From Ulva prolifera (Eukaryota > Chlorophyta > Ulvophyceae > Ulvales > Ulvaceae), in contig CM041204.1 in the NCBI GenBank assembly GCA_023078555.1, positions 1,336,923-1,400,922 of the forward strand: a stretch of DNA of 64,000 nt. The letters are read 5' to 3'. The notes beneath the pieces were generated by a model, which made no database searches, was not told the origin of the DNA, and saw only the letters and a list, made by a program, of their open reading frames with translations. Below, piece after piece: positions 11,023-21,221 of this stretch (positions are counted from its first letter, which is position 1; the number at the start of each line of letters is the position of its first letter). The translations under genes were made by a program, and so were the position numbers.

Positions 11023-11523
11023 CTTGCGGCGACGGCGTCATTCAGCCCCCGGAGGATTGCGAACCCCCGGGCGTTGGCAACTGCAACGCAAATTGCCGAA
11101 TCGGAGCGTGCGGCGACGGCGTCGTTCAGCCCCCGGAGGAGTGCGAGCCCCCGAGCGTTGGCAACTGCGAAGCAAATTGCCGAATCGCAGCGTGCGGCGA
11201 CGGCGTCATTCAGCCCCCGGAGGATTGCGAACCCCCGGGCGTTGGCAACTGCAACGCAAATTGCCGAATCGGAGCGTGCGGCGACGGCGTCGTTCAGCCC
11301 CCGGAGGAGTGCGAGCCCCCGAGCGTTGGCAACTGCGAAGCAAATTGCCGAATCGCAGCGTGCGGCGACGGCGTCATTCAGCCCCCGGAGGAGTGCGAGC
11401 CCCCGAGCGTTGGCAACTGTGACGCAAACTGCCGACTCTCAGCGTGCGGCGACGGCGTCCTTCAGCCCCCGGAGGAGTGTGAGCCCCCGGGCGTTGGCCC
11501 CTGCAACGCAAATTGCCAAATCG
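11023..11523 (+). CDS. Gene A exon: six 28-residue Cys repeats (DUF4215/Myxococcus Cys-rich type)
   Basis: Six head-to-tail units of exactly 84 bp start at 11025, 11109, 11193, 11277, 11361 and 11445. Each encodes CGDGV(I/V/L)QPPE(D/E)CEPP followed by (G/S)VG(N/P)C(N/E/D)ANC, with four cysteines likely to form two disulphides. Such repeats are known from secreted myxobacterial proteins and from surface proteins of protists. Units 1-2 and 3-4 form a near-identical 168-bp higher-order repeat. The exon is bounded by a CCTGCAG acceptor and a G|GTGCGCC donor, phase 1 on both sides. The open frame continues past the donor to 11615, but that sequence matches the start of the intron after the exon at 12608, so it is read as intron. 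The gene shares its family and strand with exon 1 at 6013. Confidence 0.82.
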
Positions 11524-12607
11524 GTGCGCCTCCCCCCTCCCTTCCCCAACGCCGCCCCGGAGCGTGGCGCGGGCCACAGATGACTGTCCTGCCAGGTATC
11601 CGAACCACAGAATAGCACTCTATAACAACGCATCCCTGCTCATTGTGCGACAGCACATGCCGGGAGGCTGAGGCGGTATGCTGGGTGCCATGCGCGCTGT
11701 TCTGCCGCCACGCTTGTATGGGCCCCGGGATTCACATTTGTACCTAATACCTAGCGGTCAGGAAATCGCTAATGAGGCCATTCGCTGTAGACACCACTGT
11801 AAGTAGCATCCAAGGTGGGCAGAGGTTGCACAAGCGCATCAGCATGCACAATGTGCATGTGCACGTATGCATGGGAGTGCGCCGCCAGGCATCTGTAGTG
11901 CAGGAGAGCAAGCATGGATGGCATAGTTGAGTAGAGGCCGTTTTTGCGAGTCTCACGATCCTCACATAGGTCATATGTTGCACTGTGCGGGCCGGCATGG
12001 CGTGCTCACTGCCCTGAGAACAAATGTTATCACACAGCCTGTGGCGGGTTCGCTGGCCAGATCTCGGATCCATGATAGCAATATCATATCATGATGGTGC
12101 TGGATTAGTTTTCGAACATAGTTGTGGATGTGGCAACTGTAGAGAGTCTGAGATGCCACCGAGCTGGTACGGAGTCTTGTACCGGCGAGAGTTCGTGGAG
12201 ACATAAGGCGGTGGGTGATCTGTTGTCTGTAAAATTTTCAGAGTTAAATCAGGCGATCTGTGTAGTTGTGGCTGATTGCGCTCTCAGTGGGCTTGGCTGC
12301 CACCTGGGGTGCAGCACCCAAACCCATAGACCGCTCTGACACCCCTGCCGCATGGGCCACAGCTGCGCAACAATCCTGTCCTTTGGATGCAAACGGCACA
12401 GTCTGCTTGAAAGTCTAGGGGGCTTGACTGCTGTGCATTCCGCCAGGCAATCTGCGGGTGGGCCTGATTATTCACAGGGTTACATGGCCACATTAGCTTT
12501 TCCCTGACCGCTAGGCGCTGCCGTCTCGTGTCTAAGGGGTAGGGCCACATATACAGCCAGCATTCGCATGCATGCTTCTCATGCATGAACAGAATTCGCT
12601 GTTTCAG
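11524..12607. other. Presumed intron of gene A, with a dispersed repeat
   Basis: It starts GTGCGCCTCCC and ends TTTCAG. It holds the 300-bp repeat at 12217-12525. No other exon recognised. Confidence 0.4.
12217..12525 (+). repeat. 300-bp dispersed repeat, copy 1
   Basis: It is collinear with 36719-37015: both start GTGGGTGATCTGTTGTCTGT, share GGCTGATTGCGCTCTCAGT and CTTTGGATGCAA, and end near CCCTGACCG. The family is unknown. A hydrophobic frame can be read through copy 2, but it is not well kept in this copy. Confidence 0.7.
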
Positions 12608-12982
12608 AGGATGACAACGAGGGGGACGAGGGTGATGAGGGTAGCAATCCGCCGCCGCCGCCACCACCACCACCACCACCACCACCACCACCGCCGCCTC
12701 CTCCTCCCACGAGCTCTCCGCCGCCACCACCACCACCACCGCCTCCTCCTCCCACGAGCTCTCCGCCGCCACCACCACCACCACCACCGCCTCCTCCTCC
12801 CACGAGCTCTCCCCCGCCACCACCACCACCACCACCACCACCACCGCCTCCTCCTCCCACGAGCTCTCCGCCACCACCACCACCACCACCACCAGCACAA
12901 GTTTGCGGTGATTTGGTCATCCAGCCCCCGGAGCAGTGCGAGCCGCCGGGCGTTGGCAACTGTGGCGCAGAATGCCTCATAG
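12608..12982 (+). CDS. Gene A exon: acidic triplets, long polyproline and one Cys repeat
   Basis: The exon opens after TTTCAG with DDNEGDEGDEGSN, then about 75 residues of polyproline broken by four TSS insertions. Each TSS is part of a repeated cassette (CCTCCTCCTCCCACGAGCTC). It closes with VCGDLVIQPPEQCEPPGVGN...CGAEC, one more 28-residue Cys repeat. It ends ATAG|GTGCGCCTCCC; the first bases of this intron match those after the exon at 11023-11523, so exon and intron edge were copied together. Both ends are phase 1. Polyproline rods between charged and disulphide modules suggest an extended extracellular stalk, as in the hydroxyproline-rich wall glycoproteins of green algae; that role is inferred. 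Confidence 0.78.
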   Translation, partial: RMTTRGTRVMRVAIRRRRHHHHHHHHHHRRLLLPRALRRHHHHHRLLLPRALRRHHHHHHRLLLPRALPRHHHHHHHHHRLLLPRALRHHHHHHHQHKFAVIWSSSPRSSASRRALATVAQNAS

Positions 12983-13359
12983 GTGCGCCTCCCTCCGGCC
13001 TTCCCCCACACCTGCCCAGCATGCATATGACTCAGGCCGCAGCCCTGTCTGCATGCAGTCAACACCGCACAGCAGCACACAGTGGCGCTGCGCCCCTGCT
13101 CATGGAACAACTGCAACCGCAGCCGCGTGCCCACATATGCTGCGGCAGTCGCCTAACGCTGTCAACTTATGCACCTTATCTGCCACCATACGCATACATG
13201 CCCACAAGCCCCATACATAGCTGTGCATAGCCACCTTGCATATCTGAGATTGCGCCACGTATGCATCAACACCGCGAAGATCGTGCACATTGCTCATGCG
13301 GCATGACTCAGTGAGTCATGCCTGAATTGGAAGTTCCAGCCACTGTATGCGTGACTCAG
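12983..13359. other. Presumed intron of gene A
   Basis: GTGCGC donor at the start and a GACTCAG acceptor at the end. No coding signal recognised inside. Confidence 0.4.
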
Positions 13360-14765
13360 GGGCGTGCGCAGATGGTGGTGATGAAGGCGACGAGGGTGAC
13401 GAGGGTGACGAGGGTGACGAGGGTGACGAGGGTGACGAGGGTGACGAGGGGGATGAGGGGGATGAGGGGGATGAGGGAAATGAGGGAAATGAGGGAAATG
13501 AGGGAAATGAGGGGGACGATGGGGATGAGGGAAATGAGGGAGATGAGGGGGATGAGGGGGATGAGGGAAATGAGGGAGATGAGGGGGGTGATCTGCCGCC
13601 GCCATCACCGCCATCTGCGCCGCCACCGCCGCCACCACCACCACCACGGACGCCACCACCACCGCCCCCTCCCGCTGCCTCGCCACCACCGCCTACGCCA
13701 CCACCACCACCAACACCGCCGCCACCACCTCCCCCTCCCGCTCCCTCGCCACCACCAGATGGTGGCGATGAAGGCGACGAGGGTGATGAGGGGGATGAGG
13801 GGGATGAGGGGGACGAGGGGGATGAGGGGGACGAAGGGGGTGGTCTGCCGCCGCCGCCACCTCCTTCTCCTCCCATGACCTCTGCGCCACCGCCACCACC
13901 ACCACCTGCGGCCCCTCCTGTAAGCCCTCCGCCTCCTCCTCCCGCTCCCTCCCCCCCGCCACAACCACCAGGCGACAGTGGGAATGAGGGCGATGAGGGC
14001 GACGAAGGTGATGAAGGTGACGAAGGGAATGAGGGTGATGAGGGTGATGAGGGTGATGAGGGTGATGAGGGTCGATCCCCTATATTCATTTTCACTGTCT
14101 CAGGGGGGGTTGGCTCACAACCGGGAACCCCAGCCCAACCGGATATATCGCCACCACCACCACCACCCCCCGGCAATGGAGGCGACGACGGGGATGAGGG
14201 CGACGAAGGTGATGAGGGTGATGAGGGGATTGATGGTGATGAGGGCGATGAGGGTGATGAAGGTGATGAGGGTGATGAAGGGGATGAGGGTGATGAAGGC
14301 GACGAAGGGAATGAGGGTGATGAGGGTGATGAGGGTGATGAAGGGATCGATGGTGATGAGGGCGACGAGGGCGACGAGGGTGATGAAGGTGATGAAGGCG
14401 ACGAAGGGAATGAGGGTGATGAGGGTGATGAGGGGATTGATGGTGATGAGGGCGATGAGGGTGATGAAGGTGATGAGGGAGATGAAGGTGATGAGGGTGA
14501 TGAGGGCACATCTCCTATTTTTACTTTCACTGTCTCCGGCGCCAGTGTCCCGCAGCCGGTTGCCCCAGCCCCACCGGTTTCACCACCACCCCTGGTTGCA
14601 TTGCCACCGCCACCACCCCCTGGCAATACAGGCAACAATGGAAACGAGGGCAATGAGGGGGATGAAGGTGATGAGGGCGATGATGGTGATGAGGGTGATG
14701 AAGGTGATGAAGGTGATGAGGGTGGATCCTCTTTCTTTACTTTCACTACTAGTAGTACCTCGTAG
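13360..14765 (+). CDS. Gene A last exon: Gly-Asp-Glu triplet rods, Pro spacers and FTFTVSG motifs
   Basis: The exon enters in phase 1 after GACTCAG and stops with TAG at 14763-14765. Five blocks of strict G-(D/N/I)-(E/D) triplets, about 13368-13590, 13765-13842, 13975-14075, 14178-14510 and 14628-14725, are separated by Pro-rich spacers. The fourth block spans over 100 residues and is broken at intervals by GID. Blocks three to five each run into an aromatic motif: SPIFIFTVSGG, SPIFTFTVSGA, SSFFTFTTSSTS(stop). Glycine every third residue gives collagen spacing, but with Asp/Glu instead of Pro. The predicted segment is extremely acidic and could bind Ca2+ or basic polymers. The antisense frame is also open (Ser-Pro repeats) only because of the nucleotide periodicity. 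It is the likely C-terminus of the gene opening at 6013. Confidence 0.82.
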
Positions 14766-15029
14766 CCCTCGTAGCCATCTCGGCCCATTCAGCTCTCGGG
14801 CATTTGGTTGATTTGCGGCGATTGCCCCGGTCTCTTTCTGGACTGGACCGGTGCGTCGCCTGGGCAAGCAGCTCGTGCACAGCCATGCAGCTGCGCAAGA
14901 TGAGATAGCTTGTGACATTTTGTTAAGTAGTGCATCCATGCTTACCCGGTGGTATTTTGCTACTGTGTCATTCGTCAGTGTCTGCACGGTTGGCAAGGCC
15001 AAGCACAACAGGCAATGAGTATGTGTAAG
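14766..15029. other. 3' flank of gene A
   Basis: No gene, repeat or clear terminator signal recognised. Confidence 0.3.
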
Positions 15030-17340
15030 TGTGCAAATTCCCACTTCATCGTTGGCCGCAGGATTTCCACATTGTGCTTACGTGCACCAGGTGAAGCCAC
15101 AACACTATTCACACCACACATGAGTGTGCCAGTGCCATTGGTGGAAAAGGCCATCATTTGCATGATCTGGAGACTGGCTGCAAGGTCGGCGTGTGCTCGT
15201 GCACTTTCACACTGGCATCTGTACCACTAGTGACTATAGTTTTTCTTGTAAGCTGTTTGGTGCCAGCAAAGGTTGTGCAGCTGTACATGTGTGCATGCTG
15301 ACACTGTGGCTGATGTCAACACAACCTCATAGCACCGTTGGCATACCAATAATGCGGTTTGACCACCCCGAACATCCATGACCTTCAAATGCAGACTACA
15401 TTGTAACGTTACCTTTTGCGCACTCGATGATCCCAGAGTCGTTCGGCATGCCAACCTGTGACAGCGTGTCAGCCTGCTGGAGTTGACTGCAGCTGCCAGG
15501 CGTGACTTGATGCCACTGGAACATTGAACTGAGCCTTGTGTGTTGCAAAATGGTTTCACGTATACATGGGTGGCTCATACGTGCACCAGGACGACAAATA
15601 TCGCCGCCACAGGCAAGCACCTCACTCCTACGTCAGTGCCAGAACGCAAGAATCACACCACCGATTTTCAGCCAGTCCAATCGTTGGAAGTCTTGACACA
15701 TCATGTGCGTACAAGTACGCTGGCACGTGCTGTGGGTCAGACGTCGACACAGGAATTCGATGTGACTGGTGCCATGTGAAATCAAAAAAGCAAAGCACCG
15801 CGCGAATATGTCATAAATTTGCTGGAGAGCACAACAGCCATATTAATTCACGATGACTCAAGGACAGCAGCTGTGTTGCTTCTTGTGTTGAATAGCAAGC
15901 ATGACGTCCTTGCCTCTGCACTGGTTCCGTCAGACAGCACATGCACAAGTCGACCTCCTCTTCATTCTCATCGCAAAGCCGATCGTTCCAAGGATATGTA
16001 TGTATGACACTCAACCAGGCTTGACGGGGCCATGTTTATGTGCACATTCTTGCCTGCATGCCAGCTCGGCCAAGGCACTTCCGTCGCCATGTACACGGGG
16101 CGGTGGACTGCTCTTCATCCTCGGCGCGATGCAGTCGTCAGAGAACGATAGCTACATGCCACTCAAATGCACATGCTGTTTTGCGTAGCCGTCATTTGTG
16201 TTCTTTGTGATCAGTCTGTCGATCGATGGGTGTCTTCTCGCCTTTCTGGATGCCACTGTATGTCAATGTTCTCTCTGCTGTATCAATATCGTCCTTTTGC
16301 TTGAAGAACAAACTGCCGTGGAGATCGATCCTGTGCATAGTGCCATGAGAAGCCAAGTCGCATTGATGCCATTGCCGTCAACAGAGATCAGCCAATTGGC
16401 CGCGTTCATCAGAATCAAAATTCGACCTGGGTGACTACTATCTCTAGAACGCGTTTGACTGCACGTTGCTTCGGCACGCACTGTCAAAGCTCGTCTTGAA
16501 AGCACGGCCAAGCCCGAGGCCATGCGCCGGCAGGTCCAGGTGCGACTGAAACGTCTCCCAAAGCGTGAAGCAAAGTACCGGTCAGTTATCGTTGTGGTGG
16601 CAATTGCTAAGAAATATGCACGATGAAGTGTTGCCCACCGGCCCCGCCCAACGGCATCCTGTGTACAATTCAGACAAGGAGGTCAGAGGTGTATCGTACG
16701 GCTCCGTGCTTCATGCCATGACCTCAGGCATGGACCAGGAATCAACGCACAGTCTGGACTTCGATTCTGTTGATTTAATTTGGTGAATCAGAGACATTGC
16801 AATTGCAGCCACCCCGGGTTTCCTTCACCGCGACACAGTAGTGGTAGTGACTGATCGTTTTTGACGACCACACCTACAGAAGCCTACATCTGTGCTTGCC
16901 ACGCTGCTTCCGGGTTGTGCAGACGTTCCATGGCAATCATGACTGCACGGCGACAGCCTCTCAGTTGCGCTCTGGCTACATGTTCGACATGTTTCTATCG
17001 CCTCACTGTACACCTATCACACACACCCAATGACTGCTGCACAGCACAACTTCGCAAGAGCATGTCTTCAGATGCACAAGAAAATGCAGTGGCCACTCCG
17101 GACACTCAGAAGGAGGAGACCGCGCACAGGGACAGCCCAATTCCGCTCCAATCAAACAATTACACCTGATGCCGGATGACAGACACTGCAAGCCTCGGCC
17201 GCATAGGGCAAATCGATTTGGCACACGGTCAGCAAGGATCCGCTTCAGTAGGGCGAGGTCGGGTTTTATGAGCTCACAGCCGCAGCTGCGCTTTGTGCAG
17301 CAGGACTGGCAGGGATTGCGCACCATGGCCACTACCACCA
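15030..17340 (-). repeat. Segmental duplication, arm 1: degraded unknown coding-like sequence
   Basis: Collinear with 24620-27200. Shared landmarks, exact or nearly so, include CCCAGAGTCGTT(C/T)GG (15430 and 25068), GGTCCAGGTGCGACTGAAA (16530 and 26180), CCACGCTGCTTCCG / CCATGCTGCTTCCG (16899 and 26497) and GGGACAGCCC (17130 and 26720). On the - strand both arms give short matching peptides such as LPAH after FQSHLDL, NPEAAWQAQM against NAEAAWQPQK, and IPNDSGTTAT against MPNDSGIIEC. None forms a long frame. I read it as an old gene broken in both copies; its family is not recognised. Confidence 0.6.
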
Positions 17341-17349
17341 TCCCGACAG

Positions 17350-18690
17350 AATGGATGTTCTCCTCCCCTCAACCACTCGTGTTGCCCTCCTCAGTTGTGC
17401 TGGCCGCATCCGCAACCACATCGACAAGGGCGTTACACCCCTCTGTACCTGCAGCCTCGCACATGAAGCGCCTCAGCCGGTGATACAACGATGCCTGTGT
17501 CCTCATTGGCGGTGCAAGCGGGGGATGGCTCAGATGAAACCGCAACCTCTTCTACGACATCGGCGATTGGCAAGACGTTAGCAACAAGAGCCCCCTCGTG
17601 TACAGCTTCCAAGCATGTGCAGGCCGCTGGAAGGCTCGGAGTCTCTTTCTGCGAGGTGACTGTAGAGCAGCCTTCTTCGACATCGGGGCTATCAGCGGTC
17701 CTACCCTCCGCTTTGGTGACTTGCTGCGGGTCCGCAGCCACCACAACCTCAGCGCTGACTACCTCGCCTCGACACTTTCAGGAAGATGGAATATGTCTCA
17801 GGTCCAAAGCAACTCCTCGGTGCGGGCATCACTGGCTGTGGCGGCCTCCTCCACAGCAGCAGAGTAGGCTCCGTGTGGGTGCGCACGACAGGTCTTCGGC
17901 AGGCACATCGCTCTCTACAGCAGCTGTCTTGTCAGCCTGCACTGACTCCCGCGAGCCTCGTCAGCAGAAGGCCCAGGCAGCTCCTCGGCTCCTGCAGCAT
18001 GCTTCATGGCGAGCGCCTGTTCAGGACTGTGAGCCGTCTCACCAGCATGACGAGGCTCGCCTTCAACATCCGCAGGCACCTCGGCGGGGCACCATTGTGC
18101 TGTCGGTGTAAGCAGTGAGGACGTCCAGGGGAGAAGCAGACGAAGAATTCTTCGCAGGCTGACGGCACGCTACCATCACCTGTGGCTAGCTCTGCGCGAT
18201 GTTCGTTAGCAGAGGGTGATCGCGCCGTCTCGACAACTGCCGCACCCACTGTGGCGGCCTCCTGTTCCTCAGCAGGCTATTTACATACCCAGGGAAGCTT
18301 GTCTGTCATCACATCGACCTCAGCAGCGGCCGGCTTCTCTGCAGTGACCGCCTCGGCCAGCCCGAGAGCGACACGATCCCACAGCTCGCCCAGCGGCGCC
18401 CGCAGCCGCGGGTCACACTGGCGCCAGTCAAGCCGCCTCCACTGGGTTGACGCGGGTTCACTGGCGCCAGTCAACCCGCCTCCACACAGGCCCGCGGCGC
18501 CAGTAGCGTGCTGCGGAAGCGGCTGCCACTTGCGGCCGTGGCGCGCCTGTGCAGTCACCACTGTTGCCACCAAAGCCACCCGGCAGATCGGCTCGTGCCG
18601 TGGGGACTATGGCCACGAGGTCATTCCGCATGGTGGAGTTGGACCGCCAGTCGGGGGCTGCGTCAGCGGGGATACATTAATGCTTCTGGA
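17350..18690 (-). pseudogene. Truncated pseudogene copy of the protein kinase at 27257-29651
   Basis: The sequence follows the kinase tail from 27757 to about 29080. Examples are TTGTGCTGGCCGCATC, VEEVAV...NEDTG and CDPRLRAPLGELWDRVALGL against CDPRLRASLEELREPVALGL. Frames shift and stop repeatedly and whole pieces are missing. The copy ends before the catalytic HAD and DLG segments, so it cannot make a kinase. A local duplication of CACTGGCGCCAGTCAA at about 18416-18480 lies inside the former C-lobe. It joins the repeat arm at 15030 in the same order as the parental block, so kinase and downstream sequence were duplicated together. Confidence 0.75.
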
Positions 18691-19251
18691 GATCCGTTGG
18701 GATTGCTTTTGCAAAAGTCAGGGGAGTTGTATCAATGAGACTTGGGGTTTCATTGCATGTACACCTGCGTGTAACAAAAATTGAGGCAGCTCCGCTGACC
18801 AGCAAGCAGTGTGAGACCAGAACTACCACTGGCAACCCAATCCCACATCCACGTCACAGCCGCAGTCAGCTGCCTGCGTGTGTGATCATGCACCATATGT
18901 TGCGACACTGGGCTGCATGCGAAGGCCTGCGGTCTGTGAGAGCATAACCCCCTGTTCTGTGATATGCATGTTCAAAGAACTCTTTCACAGTATGCCATGT
19001 TCACTTGATGTCTTTTAGCTGCTGAGCGGCAGTGATGGCATTGTCCAGTGCTTTGAATTTAAACATTTGTAGGCATTTTGTATGTGTTTCTCACCTGCTT
19101 GGCAAGTGCAGATGCCGACAGGAAACTACGATCCCCCTGTCTAGGCCAGCTGGCCCTGGCATCAGATGCATGTCATCCTGCGCCTCTCTCCAAGTTCTCT
19201 CTTCAAGTACATGCATGCATTATCCCTGGAGCTCCATGGACACACAGCTAT
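18691..19251. other. Non-coding stretch
   Basis: Low GC, unique-looking; no gene recognised. Confidence 0.3.
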
Positions 19252-19425
19252 GCGGAGACGGCTTGGGCGGTGCTTGTCCTGGGTGCGGTGCGGCGTGGGC
19301 CGGCGAGGCTGCGCGGCGGTGTGCCGGGCTGGCGTGGTGTGCTGTGGCTCGGTGGGGTGGGGGTGGGTCTTGGGGCTAGGGCGGCCCCCGGCAATCGGGC
19401 GGCCATGATGGGCGGCCTCAGGCAG
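19252..19425 (+). repeat. GC-rich direct repeat, copy 1
   Basis: Near-identical to 19926-20097: both contain GGGTGCGGTGCGGCGTGGGC and CAATCGGGCGGCCATGATGG. The two lie 0.67 kb apart in the same orientation and enclose a SINE-like element and a LINE end. Open frames on both strands reflect composition. Confidence 0.75.
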
Positions 19426-19466
19426 CGGTGTGTTGGGTTTGGCCCTGTCGTGCGGCGGCGGGCGTT

Positions 19467-19709
19467 GTGGTGTTGGTGGTTGTGATGTTGTGTGTTGGCC
19501 GTGGGGTCTGTGCGTGCACGCACGTGCGGGTTTTGGTTTGTGGGTGTGTGGGTGTGTGCTTGGCGGTCTGCGGATCTGTGTCTTTTGATGCGCCGGTGGT
19601 GGGTTTCCTGGGCGTGGTGGGTGTCGCGTGCGTGCGTGTCTGTGTGTTTGCTTCATCTGTTTGCTTCTTTCGCGGTGCTGCCCGCCTTGCTGCCTTTGTC
19701 CTTGTAACA
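19467..19709 (-). repeat. SINE-like element (TGTTACAAGG family)
   Basis: Head at 19709, reading TGTTACAAGGACAAAG on the - strand. The tail is rich in CA and ends CACAACCACCAACACCAC, matching the copy at 23345-23595 along its length. No flanking duplication was found for this copy. Confidence 0.7.
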
Positions 19710-19751
19710 CACAGCTGTGCACAGGCCCATGGTGCACCAACAGTTCTGGCG

Positions 19752-19812
19752 GGACTCACAGTCCCGTCTGATGACCTCTCGCCGCTTACAGGCCATCCGG
19801 CCTGAGCGGTGG
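19752..19812 (+). repeat. 3' end fragment of LINE family 2
   Basis: It holds two hairpins, GGGACTCACAGTCCC and the CGCCGCTTACAGGCC...GGCCTGAGCGG region, shared with the LINE end at 20673-20740 and with 22388-22445. Confidence 0.5.
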
Positions 19813-19925
19813 GGTGCCCCTTGGGCGCCCCGTCCGCTTGACGCCACCGACCTGTGGCCTCTGACTCCAGCTGGGCCGGGTCCGATGGGTGTGCGGGATG
19901 CCTTCGTTGGCATGTGCGGGGACTG

Positions 19926-20097
19926 CGGAACGGCTTGGGCGATGCAGGGTCCTGGGTGCGGTGCGGCGTGGGCCGGCGGGGCTGCGCGGCGGTGTGCAGG
20001 GCTGGCGTGGTATGCTGTGGCTTGGTGGGGTGGGGGTGGGTCTTGGGGCCAGGGCGGGCCCCGGCAATCGGGCGGCCATGATGGGCGGCCATGATGG
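19926..20097 (+). repeat. GC-rich direct repeat, copy 2
   Basis: Partner of 19252-19425, with only scattered differences. It runs directly into the element at 20109. Confidence 0.75.
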
Positions 20098-20108
20098 GTC
20101 TGTGCGTG

Positions 20109-20670
20109 TGTTACAAAGGAAAAAGCTGGAGGGGCAGGTAGCACCGCCAGGACCAAAAGGGAGAGCATAAGAAACGCAATGCGCACGCAGCAGGAGAGCC
20201 ACAGCCAACGCCAAGGCACAACGAGCACACACACACCCCCACGCTCCCACACACTACCACACGAACCACTCACTGACACCCGACCCACGCACCCACGCAC
20301 CCGCACGCGGCCCAGACCCGACCCCCAACACACACACCCACACGCCAACACGCTACACGACCCCGCCGCCCGCGCGGCAGCAGCAGCCCCACGCAGCGGC
20401 CTGGCCGGCGCCGGCCCCACACGGAAGCCGCCGGGGGCCCCCAGGACCCCCGCCCCAACGCCCCGATCAGGCCAGCCCCGGGCGCCGGAACAACACACAC
20501 GGGGGCGCCCCCATCCGCGGACCCACCCGGAACGGAGCACGCCCGAGGCGCGCCGTGTTCGGGGGCCGGGGCACACGGCCGCGGCAGCACACGCCGCCTA
20601 CCAGCGCGTCCGAGCCTCGGACGGCGCCCGGCCCGCGAGAGAGCGACGAGGACGCCGCGGGCGGCTCGCC
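20109..20670 (+). repeat. SINE-like family B element with GC-rich tail
   Basis: The head TGTTACAAAGG...GCAGGTAGCACCGCC is like the main family. The body is rich in CCCACAC and includes GGCCGGCGCCGGCCCCA, shared with the element at 23697-24240. No protein-coding signal, although the + frame stays open (Pro/Arg-rich). Confidence 0.6.
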
Positions 20671-20672
20671 GC

Positions 20673-21056
20673 TCAGGCCGGATGGCCAGTGAGCGGCGAG
20701 AGATCATCACATGGGACCGCAAGTCCCGTCAGTACCGCCTTGCCCGCGTGACGCGCCATCAGCGGGGCAGCGGCGTGAACCTGGCGTGCAACGGCGCGGC
20801 AGAGCGTCGTGGAGATGTCGCGCATCGCATTCTCCAGGAAGCGCCGCCGAGAGACCGCGCCTGCCCCTGCAGCCACATCGGCGAGCCTGTTCAGGAATGC
20901 GAACGCCGCCGGGCCCACGCGCCCGTATGTTTCATGCGACAGCGGGACCAAGCTGAGCCCTCCGACTCCCGAGCGGCCGTACTTGTCGCGTTTCCGCCGG
21001 TCGGCGGCGTCCGCCGAGGCGCCGTCGCGCAGCGCAGCCGCGCGAACGTTGGAACC
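20673..21056 (-). mobile_element. LINE family 2: C-terminal fragment of the RLE endonuclease ORF
   Basis: On the - strand the frame reads DRRKRDKYGRSG, VPLSHETYGRVGPAAFAFLN, SRRRFLENAMRDISTTLCR and a short tail ending near LTGHPA. The K-x-x-x-Y ... P-L-S-H-E-T-Y-G-R-x-G pattern corresponds to the end of the restriction-like endonuclease seen in LINE family 1 (RKRDRF ... FVPFAVESCGFMG), but the sequence is clearly a different family. The reverse transcriptase is absent. The 3' end carries two hairpins that recur at 19752 and 22388. Confidence 0.75.
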
Positions 21057-21221
21057 TGTGCGTGTGTGTGCTGGTGTGTGGGTGTGTGCTTGGCGGTCTG
21101 CGGATCTGTGTCGCTTGCTGCGCCGGTGATGGGTGAGATGTTCGTGGGTGTCTTGGTGTTTGCTTCGTCTGCTTGCTCCTTTCGCGGTGCTGCCCGACTT
21201 GCTGCCTTTGTCCTTGTAACA
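21057..21221 (-). repeat. SINE-like element, tail cut by or fused to LINE family 2
   Basis: The head at 21221 reads TGTTACAAGGACAAAGGCAG on the - strand. It follows the copy at 23345 until about 21057, where the LINE fragment begins. With 20109 it forms inverted heads about 1.1 kb apart. Confidence 0.65.

Noticed and set aside
11524-11615. C-terminal extension of the Cys-repeat frame (APPPSLPQ...)
   Set aside because: It matches the start of the intron after the exon at 12608-12982 and follows a G|GTGCGC donor, so it is more likely intron.
12579-13134. Gly- and Trp-rich - strand frames opposite the polyproline exon
   Set aside because: Complement of CCN/CCA runs; pure composition artefact.
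13316-14788. Long - strand open frame of Ser-Pro repeats opposite gene A (also opposite gene F at 61194-62240, and opposite genes D and E)
   Set aside because: It is the complement of GAN-GAG-GGN triplets, which avoids stops in several frames. The + reading has splice sites, motifs and a stop in the right place.
20109-21221. Inverted heads as the ends of a cut-and-paste transposon
   Set aside because: The two heads differ in subfamily, no transposase or short target duplication is seen, and a sister copy at 23345 has an 18-bp retroposon-type duplication.
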